Part shown: positions 34,455 through 47,823 of the stretch, one piece after another
Layout: every line of letters starts with the position of its first letter
Numbering within the stretch: the stretch's first letter is position 1
DNA from: Tethya wilhelma
Taxonomy: Eukaryota; Porifera; Demospongiae; Tethyida; Tethyidae
Direction of reading: 5' to 3'
Assembly: GCA_964030475.1 (NCBI GenBank)
Contig: CAXIPT010000003.1
Coordinates: forward strand, 9,525,759-9,589,758
Length of the DNA: 64,000 bases
Translations under genes and position numbers: made by a program
The notes under the pieces: model-generated
Database searches by the model: none
Seen by the model: only the letters and a program-made list of their open reading frames with translations
What the model was told of the DNA's origin: nothing

Positions 34455-36056
34455 TCACAGTATCTCTGTCAGAGTAGTGGAGGAGGCAGCGTTGTATATG
34501 AATGTATTGTTAAATGGCACAAACTGATGCGTAATGAGCTTAATCACCTCCTGAGCAGCCACACCCCCCAGGAAGGCGGCCACAGAATGAATCTCACATC
34601 CACCATAGCGACAGAACTCTGTGATATGATCGTCACTGATGAGACCTGGGGAAGCTATGCCCATTTGTTGGAGCAAGTTGGCAACAATCTGTTTCATCTC
34701 CACGATGTTGGACTCAAACGATTCCTTCTCTTCACCCGGGCTGTACTTGTGCTGCAAGTGAAACTGCTGAGCAGCTCGTAACAGCACGTAATACAACAGA
34801 TTGCTACTAGGGTCTTCAAGCTGTCGACGCAGCAACTCCATATTAGGTTCAGTAAGGTACTCGTCCTCCAGAGACCTGTAGTGGAGGACACGTATAAATG
34901 CACTGTTACGACAAAACTGTTTCACGTCTTCTTCAGAGATGAAGCCTGGTGATCTTCCGATGCCTGAGAGAAGGCGAGTGAGGTGATTTGTAACAGCTTC
35001 TACATCCTCTCTAGCCTGAGCCTGATAGACTCTCTGGAGTTCAATGTACATGCTTGAAGAGGAGGTCATGTCAGGAATGGAGCCTCGCAGAGGTAACCTC
35101 CCTTCTCCTTCAGACTGGACGAACTCTCGCACTGCTCTTGCCAAGAGCCAGAAATTGCTCGACTCTGGCGTGATACTCATGCAAGATGGATCGTCAAGAA
35201 TTTCTCTAACGGTCGTAGGAACGGTTGTTGGTAAAATCATGCTGTTGACGTTTCGTATTGCCTCTTCAAAGTTCTCTTCATCGAGAGGAACTCCATCCTC
35301 GTTTTTTCGAATCCCGCTCCCAACCAATTCTTTGAATTGTTTCTTTTCGCGATAGTTTTTAGGCATCTCTCCATCATGGTTCTGCTTCCAGATCTCAAGG
35401 TATTTATAGAGGAGGACCAGATAAGGAACATCGGCATGTTCTTTATTGTCCATCTCGTCCAATTTGATCCCGTTCATGTGCGACAGGAGATGGGGAAACG
35501 GACAATCGAGGCGAACATCTTCGTGGAAGCTGTCAGGATGTGATTCGATGATTTCGTGCTGTCTTGAAGCAATCCTCAAGTACCCTAAGAGTCCGTATGC
35601 TCTCGCCACCAAAAGAGGGATGGCGGATTTCCAACACACTTGAGCCAACTTTAACAGTCTATCTTGGGGAAGCTCTGTTGCTATGACAATGGAGAAGGAG
35701 AAGAAGAAATCTACATTTGTCGAAAGGAGGGTCTCAAATTCCTCATCAATGTGGTCACCTTTGACCTCGTTGTTGAGCTCTTGCAAGAGATCAAGAGTCA
35801 CTTTTCCTCTCGGCTTTGCTAACGACTCAGCCGTGACGAAGAAGTTGTTTCCTAGGTCTGCTTGAGTTACTCTTTTCTTGTCAATGATAGTGAACGCTCC
35901 AATCCCCGGCAGAACTAAGTTCTTGAGTATTTCTGTGCCCGTCCCCGTAGCATTGATGAGGCATATGTGAGCAGATTCAAGCGCCTTCTGACCGTGGTCT
36001 CCCCACAGTCTCAATTGCCTGTCGTATCTTGTAGCCTTTTCAGACGGCACAACCAT
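34455..36056 (-). CDS. NAE1: NAE1 (APPBP1), regulatory subunit of the NEDD8-activating enzyme
   Basis: With UBA3 it forms the E1 that adenylates and transfers NEDD8, driving cullin-RING ligase activation (nucleus and cytosol). One uninterrupted exon encodes 533 aa, essentially the human length (534). The N-terminal half is the ThiF-like adenylation-type fold: YDRQLRLWGDHGQKALE, GTGTEILKNLVLPGIGAFTI, ADLGNNFFV. The middle has the insertion typical of this subunit. The C-terminus carries GGCEIHSVAAFLGGVAAQEV and HQFVPFNNTFIY. As expected for the regulatory subunit, I see no catalytic-cysteine domain. It is intronless among intron-rich neighbours, converges on PQBP1 (294 bp between stops), and diverges from KIFC3. 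Confidence 0.95.
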   Translation of the reverse strand: MVVPSEKATRYDRQLRLWGDHGQKALESAHICLINATGTGTEILKNLVLPGIGAFTIIDKKRVTQADLGNNFFVTAESLAKPRGKVTLDLLQELNNEVKGDHIDEEFETLLSTNVDFFFSFSIVIATELPQDRLLKLAQVCWKSAIPLLVARAYGLLGYLRIASRQHEIIESHPDSFHEDVRLDCPFPHLLSHMNGIKLDEMDNKEHADVPYLVLLYKYLEIWKQNHDGEMPKNYREKKQFKELVGSGIRKNEDGVPLDEENFEEAIRNVNSMILPTTVPTTVREILDDPSCMSITPESSNFWLLARAVREFVQSEGEGRLPLRGSIPDMTSSSSMYIELQRVYQAQAREDVEAVTNHLTRLLSGIGRSPGFISEEDVKQFCRNSAFIRVLHYRSLEDEYLTEPNMELLRRQLEDPSSNLLYYVLLRAAQQFHLQHKYSPGEEKESFESNIVEMKQIVANLLQQMGIASPGLISDDHITEFCRYGGCEIHSVAAFLGGVAAQEVIKLITHQFVPFNNTFIYNAASSTTLTEIL

Positions 36057-37024
36057 GTTTCCTCTCTTACTTTGCTGTCCAAGTGCAGAAACATGTGATG
36101 ATCACGTGATTTTTTTGCTGATTCAGCAAAATTTTGAATTGAAATTCAAATGTGCACAGAAATTTAAACGAGACTTGAAGACTTGCCTCAGTGAGCTTGA
36201 AATCTGCCGTTGAATTGGCAAAGGTTGTATATCAAGCTGTAAGATTATCATCACTAAGTCTTTGGTAAGTTGCAATTTCTTGCAGTCAGTAATTTCAATG
36301 GTAAATGTTTATAGCATAGATAAATTCTAGCTCTACTGAACTGTCATGAAATTATTAAATTTTGTAACAAACTAGACAGAAGTCATGAGTCAAACTTGAA
36401 CTGACATTGGCCTGATAATCCAGATTTATACAACAGTAACACTTACTACAATGTATCAGAAAAATTGCGATCTTTATTATGGCATTCTACTAAGTTGCTC
36501 AGGGGCCTCAGTAGAGAGAGCTTGCAGCTTCAAGTTCTGGAACTGAAGCAGGAAGCTCAGTTCTGTTAGAGCATTACTGATTCCGCAGCCCAATTTCATG
36601 TTTGTGTGGTCTGCATGGAGTTGTCCCTAGGGAGCTATGCTCTGTGTACACCATTATAAACTGACCAACTTTATTACCTGCACTTGAATTAATGAATATT
36701 GTCAATATTCATGGTTGCTAAGCAACCACAATATAAACAGCACGTGTACATATTCATGTCAGGATGACTTTGTATGTCTCAACATTCAATATCATGTCAT
36801 GCACACACTGGAACCAAACAAACATCCTGTCAGGTTGTGTGGCACATGTACACACCCACAATAATGCAGTAGATACATGCACTAAACTAGTTTATTTTGA
36901 ACCAGTTCATAACCTAAATTTGAATTTCAGTTGAGTTAGTGTTGATATTCTTATCACTTGTGTCCTCTCCTCGTTAAGTCTATCCACTAAAGGGTCTTAC
37001 TCCTCATTAGGTCCGAGTGTCATC
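36057..37024. promoter_or_regulatory. Divergent intergenic region, NAE1 and KIFC3-like
   Basis: 968 bp between divergent starts. It should contain the NAE1 promoter and the KIFC3 5' UTR. A CTCATTAG|GTCC acceptor-like site at about 37012 suggests that a 5' UTR exon lies upstream. Nothing else is recognised. Confidence 0.35.
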
Positions 37025-37902
37025 ATGTCTGAGAGATACGGTGAGCATGTGTTCATGCAGCCCATGGAGTACCGCCCCGACATAGCCATGGTGAAGACAT
37101 CCAAGCAAATCCTGATGGAGGAACTTGGACTAGCAGGTAGATCTCACTATAAACAGATTATAATGCACAATATATTCACATTGTGCAACTAGTCACATTA
37201 GGTACCAAATGGTATTGATGTCCTTTCTAGCTAAAACCTTTTTATTACCGTTGAATAAATTTTAATTGAGACTGGCTATAAATTTTATGCAAGGTTGGGT
37301 TGGTGGTAGTTCTTGAGTATCAAGTTAGCATCAGCATCATGTGTGGTGTGGGTCAGTTTTGAATTGTTCTCTATTGAATGTAGTGTACACACAGACAGAT
37401 GTTGTGACATAGTATGGGACATTTTCCTTACAAAAATCTCTTCAAATAACTTTAGTATTGCCACATGCATGCTGCCACGCATTGCTATGTAACCAGATCA
37501 CTTGGTTTTGGTATCACCTTATACTGTAGTCTTTCTAAAGATGCTTGAAACACATGCATAATGAAGATTTTGATTATGTTATTATTTTGTGGTTTTTGTA
37601 AACTGTAGCCGAAGATTTGAATGCTCACACCAGCTCCTCTGACAGCAGTGACAATGAAGGTATGCATGTGTGTGGTGGTCCATCTTTGCAAGAGTTTGTT
37701 TGTTTGGATGTTTCTTCCTTTCCTTGCAACCGTTGAAAAGGTCTGCCAATGCAAAAGTAATGTATCTATGTGTTGATTTCACTGACATGCAGAGTCCAGT
37801 GGTGTGCTGACTAACGTTCCTACCAACATCCCAATGAAGACCACTCCAGCTTGTGACGAGATGAAGGAACTCAGACAAATGCTCAGGGTGAGGGAGCTAC
37901 CA

Positions 37903-37944
<42 letters not shown>

Positions 37945-40900
37945 TATAAGTTTAGAATTTAAGTAACATATAGATTTAGATTGGGGAGAGAGTTATATTT
38001 GACTCAAGATTTTTTTTTAGCTCACGAATTATTCATATTAAAATACTAGCCTGTAATTTCTTTTTCCTCTCAGGAAACTCAGCGCAAGCTCCACTGTGCC
38101 CAGTCCAGTCTGGCCGACTCTGAAAGCAAGAAGGAACGACGCATGAAGATCATCAAGAAGACCCACCAGTCTGCTCTTGCTCTGAAGCAGTCTCTCATTC
38201 AGGAGTTGCAGGACATCATTGCAGAGAAAGAGGAGCACATCGAACAGCTGGAGGCAATGGTGCACAAGAGTGACAGCTGTAATGGCACCACCCTACCTGT
38301 GGACAAGAAACACCAAGTAGGTTATGAAACTTTAAGCAGGTGTTTGAGGGGTGGGGGAGCAAAGGGGGCCTGCTGAAAATGCTTAATTTTGTCCCTACTG
38401 GCCAACTTCACTTGCTGTCCTCTTTTGCACCTGATTGTAAGTTCTCTTTTGAAAACAACAACACAAGCTTGAATCTGGAAAATGTCTGCCAGACACTGGC
38501 CACAGGGATGATGTATGCATAGAAACTTAGATTTTACAAGTCATGCATTTAAAACCAATCTTACAATGCCTATAAATTTGTCCATCCAACTACTTACTTT
38601 AACATTACACTCTCTCTTATTATCAGTCTGGTTTGAAGCGGCTGGTCCAACAGATGTCCCAGTTGCACAAGGACTATGTGACGCTCCAGGAGAAGAATGA
38701 GCTGCTCCTTCAAGATCTGACCCAGCTGACATCGGACAAGGAGAGACTGCAAGATGAACTCCTCTCAGCCAAGAGCATTATTCCTCTCAGGGTGAGTATT
38801 TTTATAGACCATACTCATACCAATAACTGTGGGCCTATATAGATACTTTGTTGTTTTTATGCCAAAGTCACATAAGTTGCTATGTGAATGCCTGGTGATA
38901 CTTCATCCCAATAAGCCAAGTGATTGCTCTGAATCCACAAGCTAACTAATTTTAACCATTATAATTTATGATAGGCTACATAAGAAATCAATCAACTGAG
39001 AATCAACAGTCACAATTATGCCAAATTCATGCAAAATGTCCAACTACCTATACATGCCCATTTGCGCTTTACTACGAATTTATCCCTTTTATTTATTTCA
39101 TGAATTAATGTGGTGCAAATAAGGTTACGTGCAGGTAGAACTGTGCATCTATACAACTAAAAAATGTACATATGTTGTAATAGTATAGTGTAGAAACTGA
39201 AAGGGGTATTATACATATAGTGCTATAAAAAGTAATAAAATAAATCATTGTTACAGTCTCACAAACACAATTTGTATGATATGACAATAATATAAGCGCA
39301 GGTTTTAATGCAACACAACTAGTTCTACTCACAAAAACTTTCTTCTAAGTTTTTCAGCTAGATTATTTTGTTCTATTTTAAGAAGAGCATCCACTACCTT
39401 GGACCAAGTGGGATCTGTCTCCAACTGAAGCCAAATCTCAAACATTTCTCTCAGCTTTTTTTTACCTCGACTCGAGTCGTGATCAATTGTAGTAAGATTA
39501 GCTGGATCAACTCCCAGATGCACACCAAGATCGTGCCACTGATGAGGCAGATTGACATGCTCCAGTAGATCAGCCAAATCAGGAAGGGTTTTGGAAACTT
39601 TTTCTAACCTGCATGTACACGGACAATCATTATGATAAGCACACATGGAATTAGACAATAAATCATATGACACATCAATTATATTACCATTTAGCAGCAG
39701 TTGAAAGATTCGCAGCATTCAGTGCAGTTACTAGCTCTTGTCTCTTGTTTTGACTTTTTGACCTGGTGTACCATAGATGCATTGTCTCATAGGCTTCTCC
39801 TTGAGGTTTCTTTTGCCGAGAGCAGATCATTTTCATTTCATCATCAGAGATACCAAGGTTATGAGCTAGGAGAGGGAGTGCTGAGCTCTCATGTATCAGT
39901 CGAGAACACTGTACAAGATCTTCTTCTGTTAGCGGCAGTTCCTAATAAATATACATATAATATATAATCTGAAACACAAAGTGGCAGCCTTATTTGCATG
40001 ATATACCTGGGGATGTTTCTTTGTAGACTCACTGGAAGTTTCTATTGTCTCAAGTATTTCACCGTATTTCAGCCTTACAAGTGAAAGGGAAAGTTCTATG
40101 TTTACCCCTACGTACATAAATGGCATAACTTACATTTCAGCAAGCTCTTCTAGACCAGCAATCCTCAGGTGATGCACCAGGTAGGAACGGAGGTTCTCTA
40201 CCTTCATCTTTTGCATATCTTTGCACCATCGTCGCAGTACCTTCAGCAAATCTTTATGATCTTCTGACACTAAGTGACTGGTCATTTCCAAACTTTCAGC
40301 CAGCACTCTAATCTTGTCCTGTTCTACTCTAGCTACAAGATGGCTCAGCTCAGGGGAATCTAGTAATAGTGGAGTCTCACACGAATCCTTTCAGTGCATT
40401 AGAAATAATTATTGCAGTAATTGTAACTGTAAATATTTACATAGCTATGTACATTGGTCATGCACTTACTTCTTCTTCTGATGCGATTTTACACCAATAC
40501 TGTTGACCTTGACTAGGGACATTGTCGTGAAACTTCTCACACAGTTGAGAGCGAGTAGTTGCATCAGGCTGAAATTCTATGAAATGTGATGGCTCTCTCT
40601 CATCATTACTAGATTGTACACAGTCAAAGGCAAAAGAGATGTTAGTACCTGGTAGCCACTTAAGGATAGTGACGGAACACTCTAGTATAAGCTCCAGAAT
40701 TTCACGACATGTTGTTGAGAAGAGGGGGTGGTGGGAAAGACGTGTTTGCTCTCGAGTTACCTCTACTCTGATGCTGTCACGAAGCTGAGATAGCCTGGTT
40801 TTGTCAATTTGTTTGCTCTTTTCACCATAGCGTATGGAAATGCAATTACAATAGACCTCTTGTTCAAATAAAACGTGGCACTTGTGCTTATTTGTTAGTA

Positions 40901-43477
40901 GAGTTACAAGTCGTGAGAAGAATCCGGGAGGAACATAGATTGTGTTGAACCGCAGATGTAAAGGAGCTGCAGTTTTCTTGACCACTCTAGCTGATGCCCG
41001 TTGATCTTCATTATTGAAATTCAGTGGTTTCAGAACTGAGGGAATGAAATATTCACTGCCAGGATGTTGAGGATACACTTTAGAGTGAATTGGCGCAAGG
41101 ATAAGAAAGTTCTCCATTAGCTCAAGAAGACCTTGTACTGGAAGCCCGATACCATTCCACATTTCCTCACAGAGTAGATGAAGAAGAATCCCCTTTTCTC
41201 GGAGCGGTTTCCACAAGAGTGAGCTGCTATTTTCTTTGAATCCTTCAAGAGCTAGGACCTTGGCCAACTGATTGATGAGCCATTGAACATCAGCAATGAC
41301 ATATTGCTTCAGGATAGGAATGTGGCCATAGTGGAAGAAGACAGCCAGCTCATGATAGAACTTCAAGACACTATCGACTGCCTCTTCTCTGACTCCACAC
41401 ACCTGAGCAATTTCCTGTACTTCTTCCAAATGAAATCTTGGATTTCTTGTTGTTACTGCTAATTTCTTGAAAACCTTTCGGAAAAGCACCCAAGTAATAG
41501 GTGTGGGGATTTTGAGGCTTTCATTTGTAAATGTGTATGTTTCTCTACGGATTTGCTTGAAGGCAGGGTCTTCATTTTCCCCTTGTCCAGCCTTGGTATT
41601 GTCGACAATAATGCCAGGTCGTACGAGATAAGCAAAGGCTTTGCTTTCAGATTTTGAGCGGATCTCTTGCAGAATTTCTTCCTTATGTGATTGAACTGAT
41701 GATAGATCTCCATGTGTTCCAATAGGAAGGATACGAGGAAATTTTGGAACTTGCTGTAGATCATTGTCATTGCCTTGTTTGGCAAGATTGGCATGGATAG
41801 TAGCCATCCACTGCAGAAGAAGCTCCATGGTAGTGGTGTTGTGGTATCGCTCTGATCCAATGACCTCACCCTCTTTGTGAGATGTTGTGACACAACTCTC
41901 ATGTAGATTTTTACTTGCATCAAACATCAGCATGAACATTGTCCTTGATGTCAAGAAGGGAGGAAGAACATCCAGAAACACAGGCTGGCCACCGCAATCC
42001 CACACATGTAACATCACCTCCGATTCGGGAGCTTGAGCATGAGGGTTTTCCTTTCCAACTCTTACAGCACGAGACAAGATTTCATCAACAGTCTGCAACA
42101 CTTCACTATGGCATCGAGTATCAGTTTCCCTGTGACCCATGATCTGTTGGAGAGCTGCACCGGCTGCTGCTTCCATCATAGCAACGAAACGAGATGATCT
42201 GGTTTCCCCACTCCTTGCGTTTCTCACTAGTTGCACCAATCCAACAATTTCATCAGTTTCATCATCTTCAGTTACATCCATCCAGGGGCTCTCTGGGGCT
42301 CCAGTTGAACGGCTCCAATTCTGAGGTTTGACGATTGAAGTCTGTGCAAGTTGAGTGCTATTGGCAAGAGGCAGTGGTGCATTCTTAAGTCCATTCAAAA
42401 GACTAGTTTTTCCAACGCCACCAGGACCAATCATGACAAGACGGGCATAGGCCACAAGGACTTGACCCAGTTGGAGCGCTTCTGTGTAGTCAGCTAAAGG
42501 AAAAAAAATGGTTATATATATTTAAGCAACATATAGCTACATAGCTATGTGTATAAATAAAATTTCATACTACAGCCATAGTTATATACCTGAAAGCTTC
42601 TCATCAAAACTATCTTCAGGCTGTACATAAGATAATCATTATAATTATATACCATGAATGGCACACACCATATCTAATGTAATTGTTAGTGGAACATAAT
42701 ATATACATGTAAACAGCTAGTGTAGAATGAACTTTAGTTACTGTGAAACATACAACAGCTATAGATAGTCAAAAAAGATCATTCCTGCATGATTAACACT
42801 GACACAACAGTCAACAATGACCACAGCTTACCAACTGAGCGATTTTTGATCACATGCCAGGATGACATCATATACGAGAGAGAGAAATGAAACAGCTGAA
42901 ACATCAACACCGACAAGCAAAAGTCATACAAAGACTACAACTTACTCTCTGAGTAATTCAAAATGCATGCATGGCATTCAATCACATATCAGGACCATAC
43001 AAGAGAAAGAGAGAGAAATACAAAGTATTAACATGCACATCAACATTGACAAGCAATTACAATGACTCTGAGTACAACTTACTCTCTAGGTAATTCCATT
43101 CACCAGAAGGACATGTATTATAATATTATGAGAGAATGAATAAAACAACAGACACAGCAACACTGACAAGCAACAATCAACAATGAGTTTATACAACTTA
43201 CTCTCTAAGTGATTCAATTTGATATTAAGCAATAGCGATTAGATCCCAGTGAGTGATTCAAAGTGGCATTTGGTCAAGTACATGCCAGGAGGCAGATGCA
43301 TGAGAGAGAGAGAAATAAGACACTGTTACAGACCATTCTATACTGACAAACAGCAGCTAGTCAGCAGTGACCATAACTTACACCCTGATGATTCAAAATG
43401 CAATTGCGATTATATCCCAGTGAGTGATTCAAAGTGGCAGTGACATTGGATTACATACAGGAGGACGCCATACATAC

Positions 43478-43531
<54 letters not shown>

Positions 43532-45700
43532 AGTGACGGATGCATCAACACTGACAAACAACATTTAACAATCACAACTTACCATCTGATGATTCAAATT
43601 GACATTTGTGATGGCATGCCAGGAGGACATAAGAGAGTAGAGAAAGTATTATGAAGTGTCCATTTAAACAATAATAAATGAGATAGTTTTTAAACTTCCA
43701 ACATGCACTGAAGACCATGGTCAACAATAAGCTTTTATATCCATTCATTATTATACACATGTATGTATCTCAATTATCTTACCAACTTTGGCTCACGACC
43801 CTGAGTCTGACCCTGTCAAAGTAGTAGACCAGCAAACATCAACATGCATGTCAATATACATGAATATCACAACAACAATACTATTCCATATTCATTACCA
43901 TCATCTAAGTCAAAGATGAGAAACTGTAGTGAAAATCCTATAAGCTATAAGAACCACAAATCTATACTCTCAGTCCCATGTTCCAGACACGTCATGCATA
44001 CATGCGTGGGAGTCTGGTGATCAATACGTAATCAATACGTAATACAGCTAGCACCAATGTATATATATATGGCATGACCGGTCACATTAGACATTCATTG
44101 GTAGTTAAGTGGTTGCTAAGTAACGTTACAACATACATAATAAGTGCACGATGCCCCTAGACTAGTGTTCAAGTAGCCCACCCTTACATAACCACATGCA
44201 TGTGTAACCTATATCTGTACTGCCGGTATGCAGGCAACTTAGGTCAGATTTTAAGACTTTGGCATAAGAATGAAGTGTTGTCATATGCTGAGATTACATG
44301 TACTTAACTGTACCCATTCCTAATTTTTGTTTTTTGTATTTTTTTAAGGATGTACGCACACCAACATTCTGTTTTTGCTACAGTCTCCGGCCAAGGTGGC
44401 CAATGTGGGTCTCACACAACAAGTCAAAGAGATGCAACAGAAGTTGCAACTCTTGGAGAGGGAAAGATTGGCAGCTGTCTCAAAGAACAACAAAGAAAAA
44501 GAACTTCAAGCTCAAGTAAGTATCAATGTGTGTGTGTGTCTTATCCCCATGCAGTGCTGTCTGCATGTGGTGGCCTCCAAGAGAGGAACCTGGAGGTTGA
44601 GATTGTAGCAACAAGGGTCAACCATTTGACCAATGCCATCTGACAATGATACACACACGACTGTATATGCACGTTTGAAAAATGAGGAAGTGACGGTTTT
44701 TGTCTTGTTTTATGTCCATGCAGGTAGCTGAACTTAGTGCCAAGTTGAAGGCTGTTCGAGATGAAAACACTAAAATGCTAACTGGAAAGAAGCTGGTCAG
44801 TGCTTGCATGGTAACCTAACCTAAGCTTGCACATTTAAGAATTCAATGAAAAAAAACTTGAGATCTATAGCTATGATTTGAGCATTCGTCATGTATTCAT
44901 TCTCTTGTTTGTGTGTCTGTGTAATCTCCAGGAATCTGAGCAGTTACAAGAAGAGAACTCTCGCCTTCAACTGGAGCTCTCCAGAGTGCACTCCGAGTCA
45001 GCCACAATGAGGTCAGAACTGGAGAAGAAGACAAAGCTAGTCCATCAGCTAACCCAAGAAATACAGGAGGTCAGTACTAACCTCATTTCAGGCTTCTCTC
45101 TTCTCCCTCTCCCTTCCTATTTTTCCCCCATTGTGTATTATTTAGCTCCCCCTGCCTAATAATTCAGTCTTGGTGTGGCCTGGGGATATAAGGCTATAGT
45201 AGGAATAGGTCAATGCTGATATTATGTACAATGTATAATTATGCATGTGGAGGTGCTATGTGCATAATGCAACAACGTGCTGTTTTTTCAATCTAGGAGA
45301 AGGATAAAGTCAGAACTGCCTCACACAATTGTCGTGAGCTACAGAGTAGCTTGGATGTGTCAGAACACAAGGTAAGAATGGTGAAGGATATACAACAAAT
45401 GTTTCGGTTTCAAGGTAACTGTAAATGTATAACTATGGTACTGTGTGTGCACATACATGTGTCTGTTAGGTGTTGGAGCTCAATGTGGTTCTTGAAGAGG
45501 TGGAGGAGAGCCATTTGAAGATGGAGCAGGAGTGTCAGCGCCTCTGGAAACAACTCAAAGAGAAAGACTCAACAGAACACAAGAGAATACTCAAACAAAT
45601 CTCTCAGATCCATGCTTCAGCACACAATGGTAAGAATTCACAATCACAAGCCTTTTATCTAGTATTCTATTCACGTAATCTCAAAAAGATGTGACCATCC

Positions 45701-45757
<57 letters not shown>

Positions 45758-47751
45758 TCAATCTGCAATAGTGTTAAGAAGTGCNGTGTGTGTGTGTCTC
45801 AATCTGCAATAGTGTTAAGAAGTGCTGCCAATTGTAAGAGAAGTATGGATGAGTCAAAGAAACTGGTTGTCACATTTAATGCTCAATTTTCACAACACAT
45901 GAAAGAAGCTTCAAGAAAGGTAAGAAAATTAACATTATTGCATCAAACTACCGGTATCTTCATTTTCAATCTTTCTCTCCACAAATCTAGATCTGTTCAA
46001 GAATCTCTGCCATTAGTGAACAGAATGTGACCTTTGCTGCCAAGTACCGTCGTGAGATGGCCTTGAGGAAGAAACTGCACAACAAGCTGGTTGAACTGAA
46101 GGGGAACATCAGAGTGCTCTGTAGAGTGAGACCTCCCATCGCTGAAGATGGTATGCTCCACCAATTCATGTCGATGTATAGTGAAACTTGAAGTCTTCGA
46201 TCTTAGTTTGCATGATCGTCTGTGTAGAAGATCATCAATAATTATTAACCTGCAGTTTGTCTGGATTTTTTTTTTTTTGTGTGATTTTCTATGTTAAATC
46301 TCACCACTCCAAACATTTTAAGTAGCACATGTACAGGCATGCGTTATCTTGGTGAAATTTAAAAGAAAATTATCTGTTTTGAGTTTGTCTGTGTACTAGT
46401 GAAGACTCTATCCTTGCTACATGAAACTATAAAACTAATCATGTTTTCAGGGTCCAGTTGTTGTGTGGTGGTGGAGCCAGACAGAGAGGATGATGGGGTC
46501 ATTCACGTCTACAACAAAGAGAGCTGGAAGGGGTTCACCATGGACAAGGTCTTTGGATCCAAGTCAACACAAGAAGAGGTACACATGTTCACCCATGCAT
46601 ACATGCTCTATATATTGTACTTGTACTACTTCAGGACATGCCCATATTATGCACAAAGTATCAATATTTTATTTTTATTAGCAAACAAATAATTGTCAAT
46701 GCTTCTCAATCTATGTTCCTTTAGTCAAGAGTAAATCAGATGGTATGCTCCACCAATTCAATCTTATTTACTCTTGCTTTAATGGGATGTGATTTTTTGA
46801 GATAAAATTAATATGCTATAAATTATATTGTCTTTGATCAACCTGAATTATGTTGTGTGTGTGTGCAGGTGTTCAGTGAAGTGAAGCCTCTGGTCACCTC
46901 TTGTCTTGATGGCTATAATGTGTGCATCTTTGCCTACGGTCAGACTGGCTCAGGCAAGACGTACACCATGGAGGTAAGAAAGAAAGATATCAGTGAACAT
47001 AAGAGCTATAAGTCTATTGAGCTAGGCCTGCTGATCTGCACTTGATGCAGGGTAGGAAAATGGGTCTATAGCTTGGTAGACTAGAGAGCCATCCAATGGT
47101 ATATGATAGCAACTTGTCGGTTTAACTCATGCATACAAATCTTGGGAAGCAAGCAGTTTCACATTTACATGTACATACATTATGAGATTGATAATGCACT
47201 GTGACTGTCTCTCTCTCTCCTCCGCTCCAGGGAACCCCTGACAACCCTGGCATCAACCAACAGGCTCTCCTGGAGCTCTTCTCCCTGGTGGAGCAGAGGA
47301 GCAACGAGTGGGACTACTCCATCGAGATGTCGGTGCTGGAGATCTACAACGAGAGTGTCCGTGACCTCCTCTCCCTGGACCACACGGAGAAGATGGCCAT
47401 CAAGCAGGGGGTGGATGGGGTCCATGTGCCGGGCCTCACACAGGTCGCAGTGACACAACTGGAGGAAGTGAACGAGGTAAGCCGAGAGTGCTTTTATACT
47501 TCCTACTCTTATGCTCTTACATCACTGAGAATGCAGGCATTGGGAGGGTTAAACAGTTATTTAGGTTCGGGATAGATATATATGACCATTTGAAGTTTCA
47601 TATACATCTTGATCTCTGTCTGGGATGTAGAAGGATCCTGGAATTACATAGCAACTTTATGCACACGGTATCTTTAGTGGTAGAAGCATTGCATGGTGTC
47701 GGTGTTTAGAGTTGAGGTTTGAACATACATGTACAATCTAAATACACACAC

Positions 47752-47823
<72 letters not shown>

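Noticed and set aside
42790..43640. CRISPR array
   Set aside because: Units are degenerate, unevenly spaced and lie in an intron of an animal gene; there are no uniform repeats or spacers.
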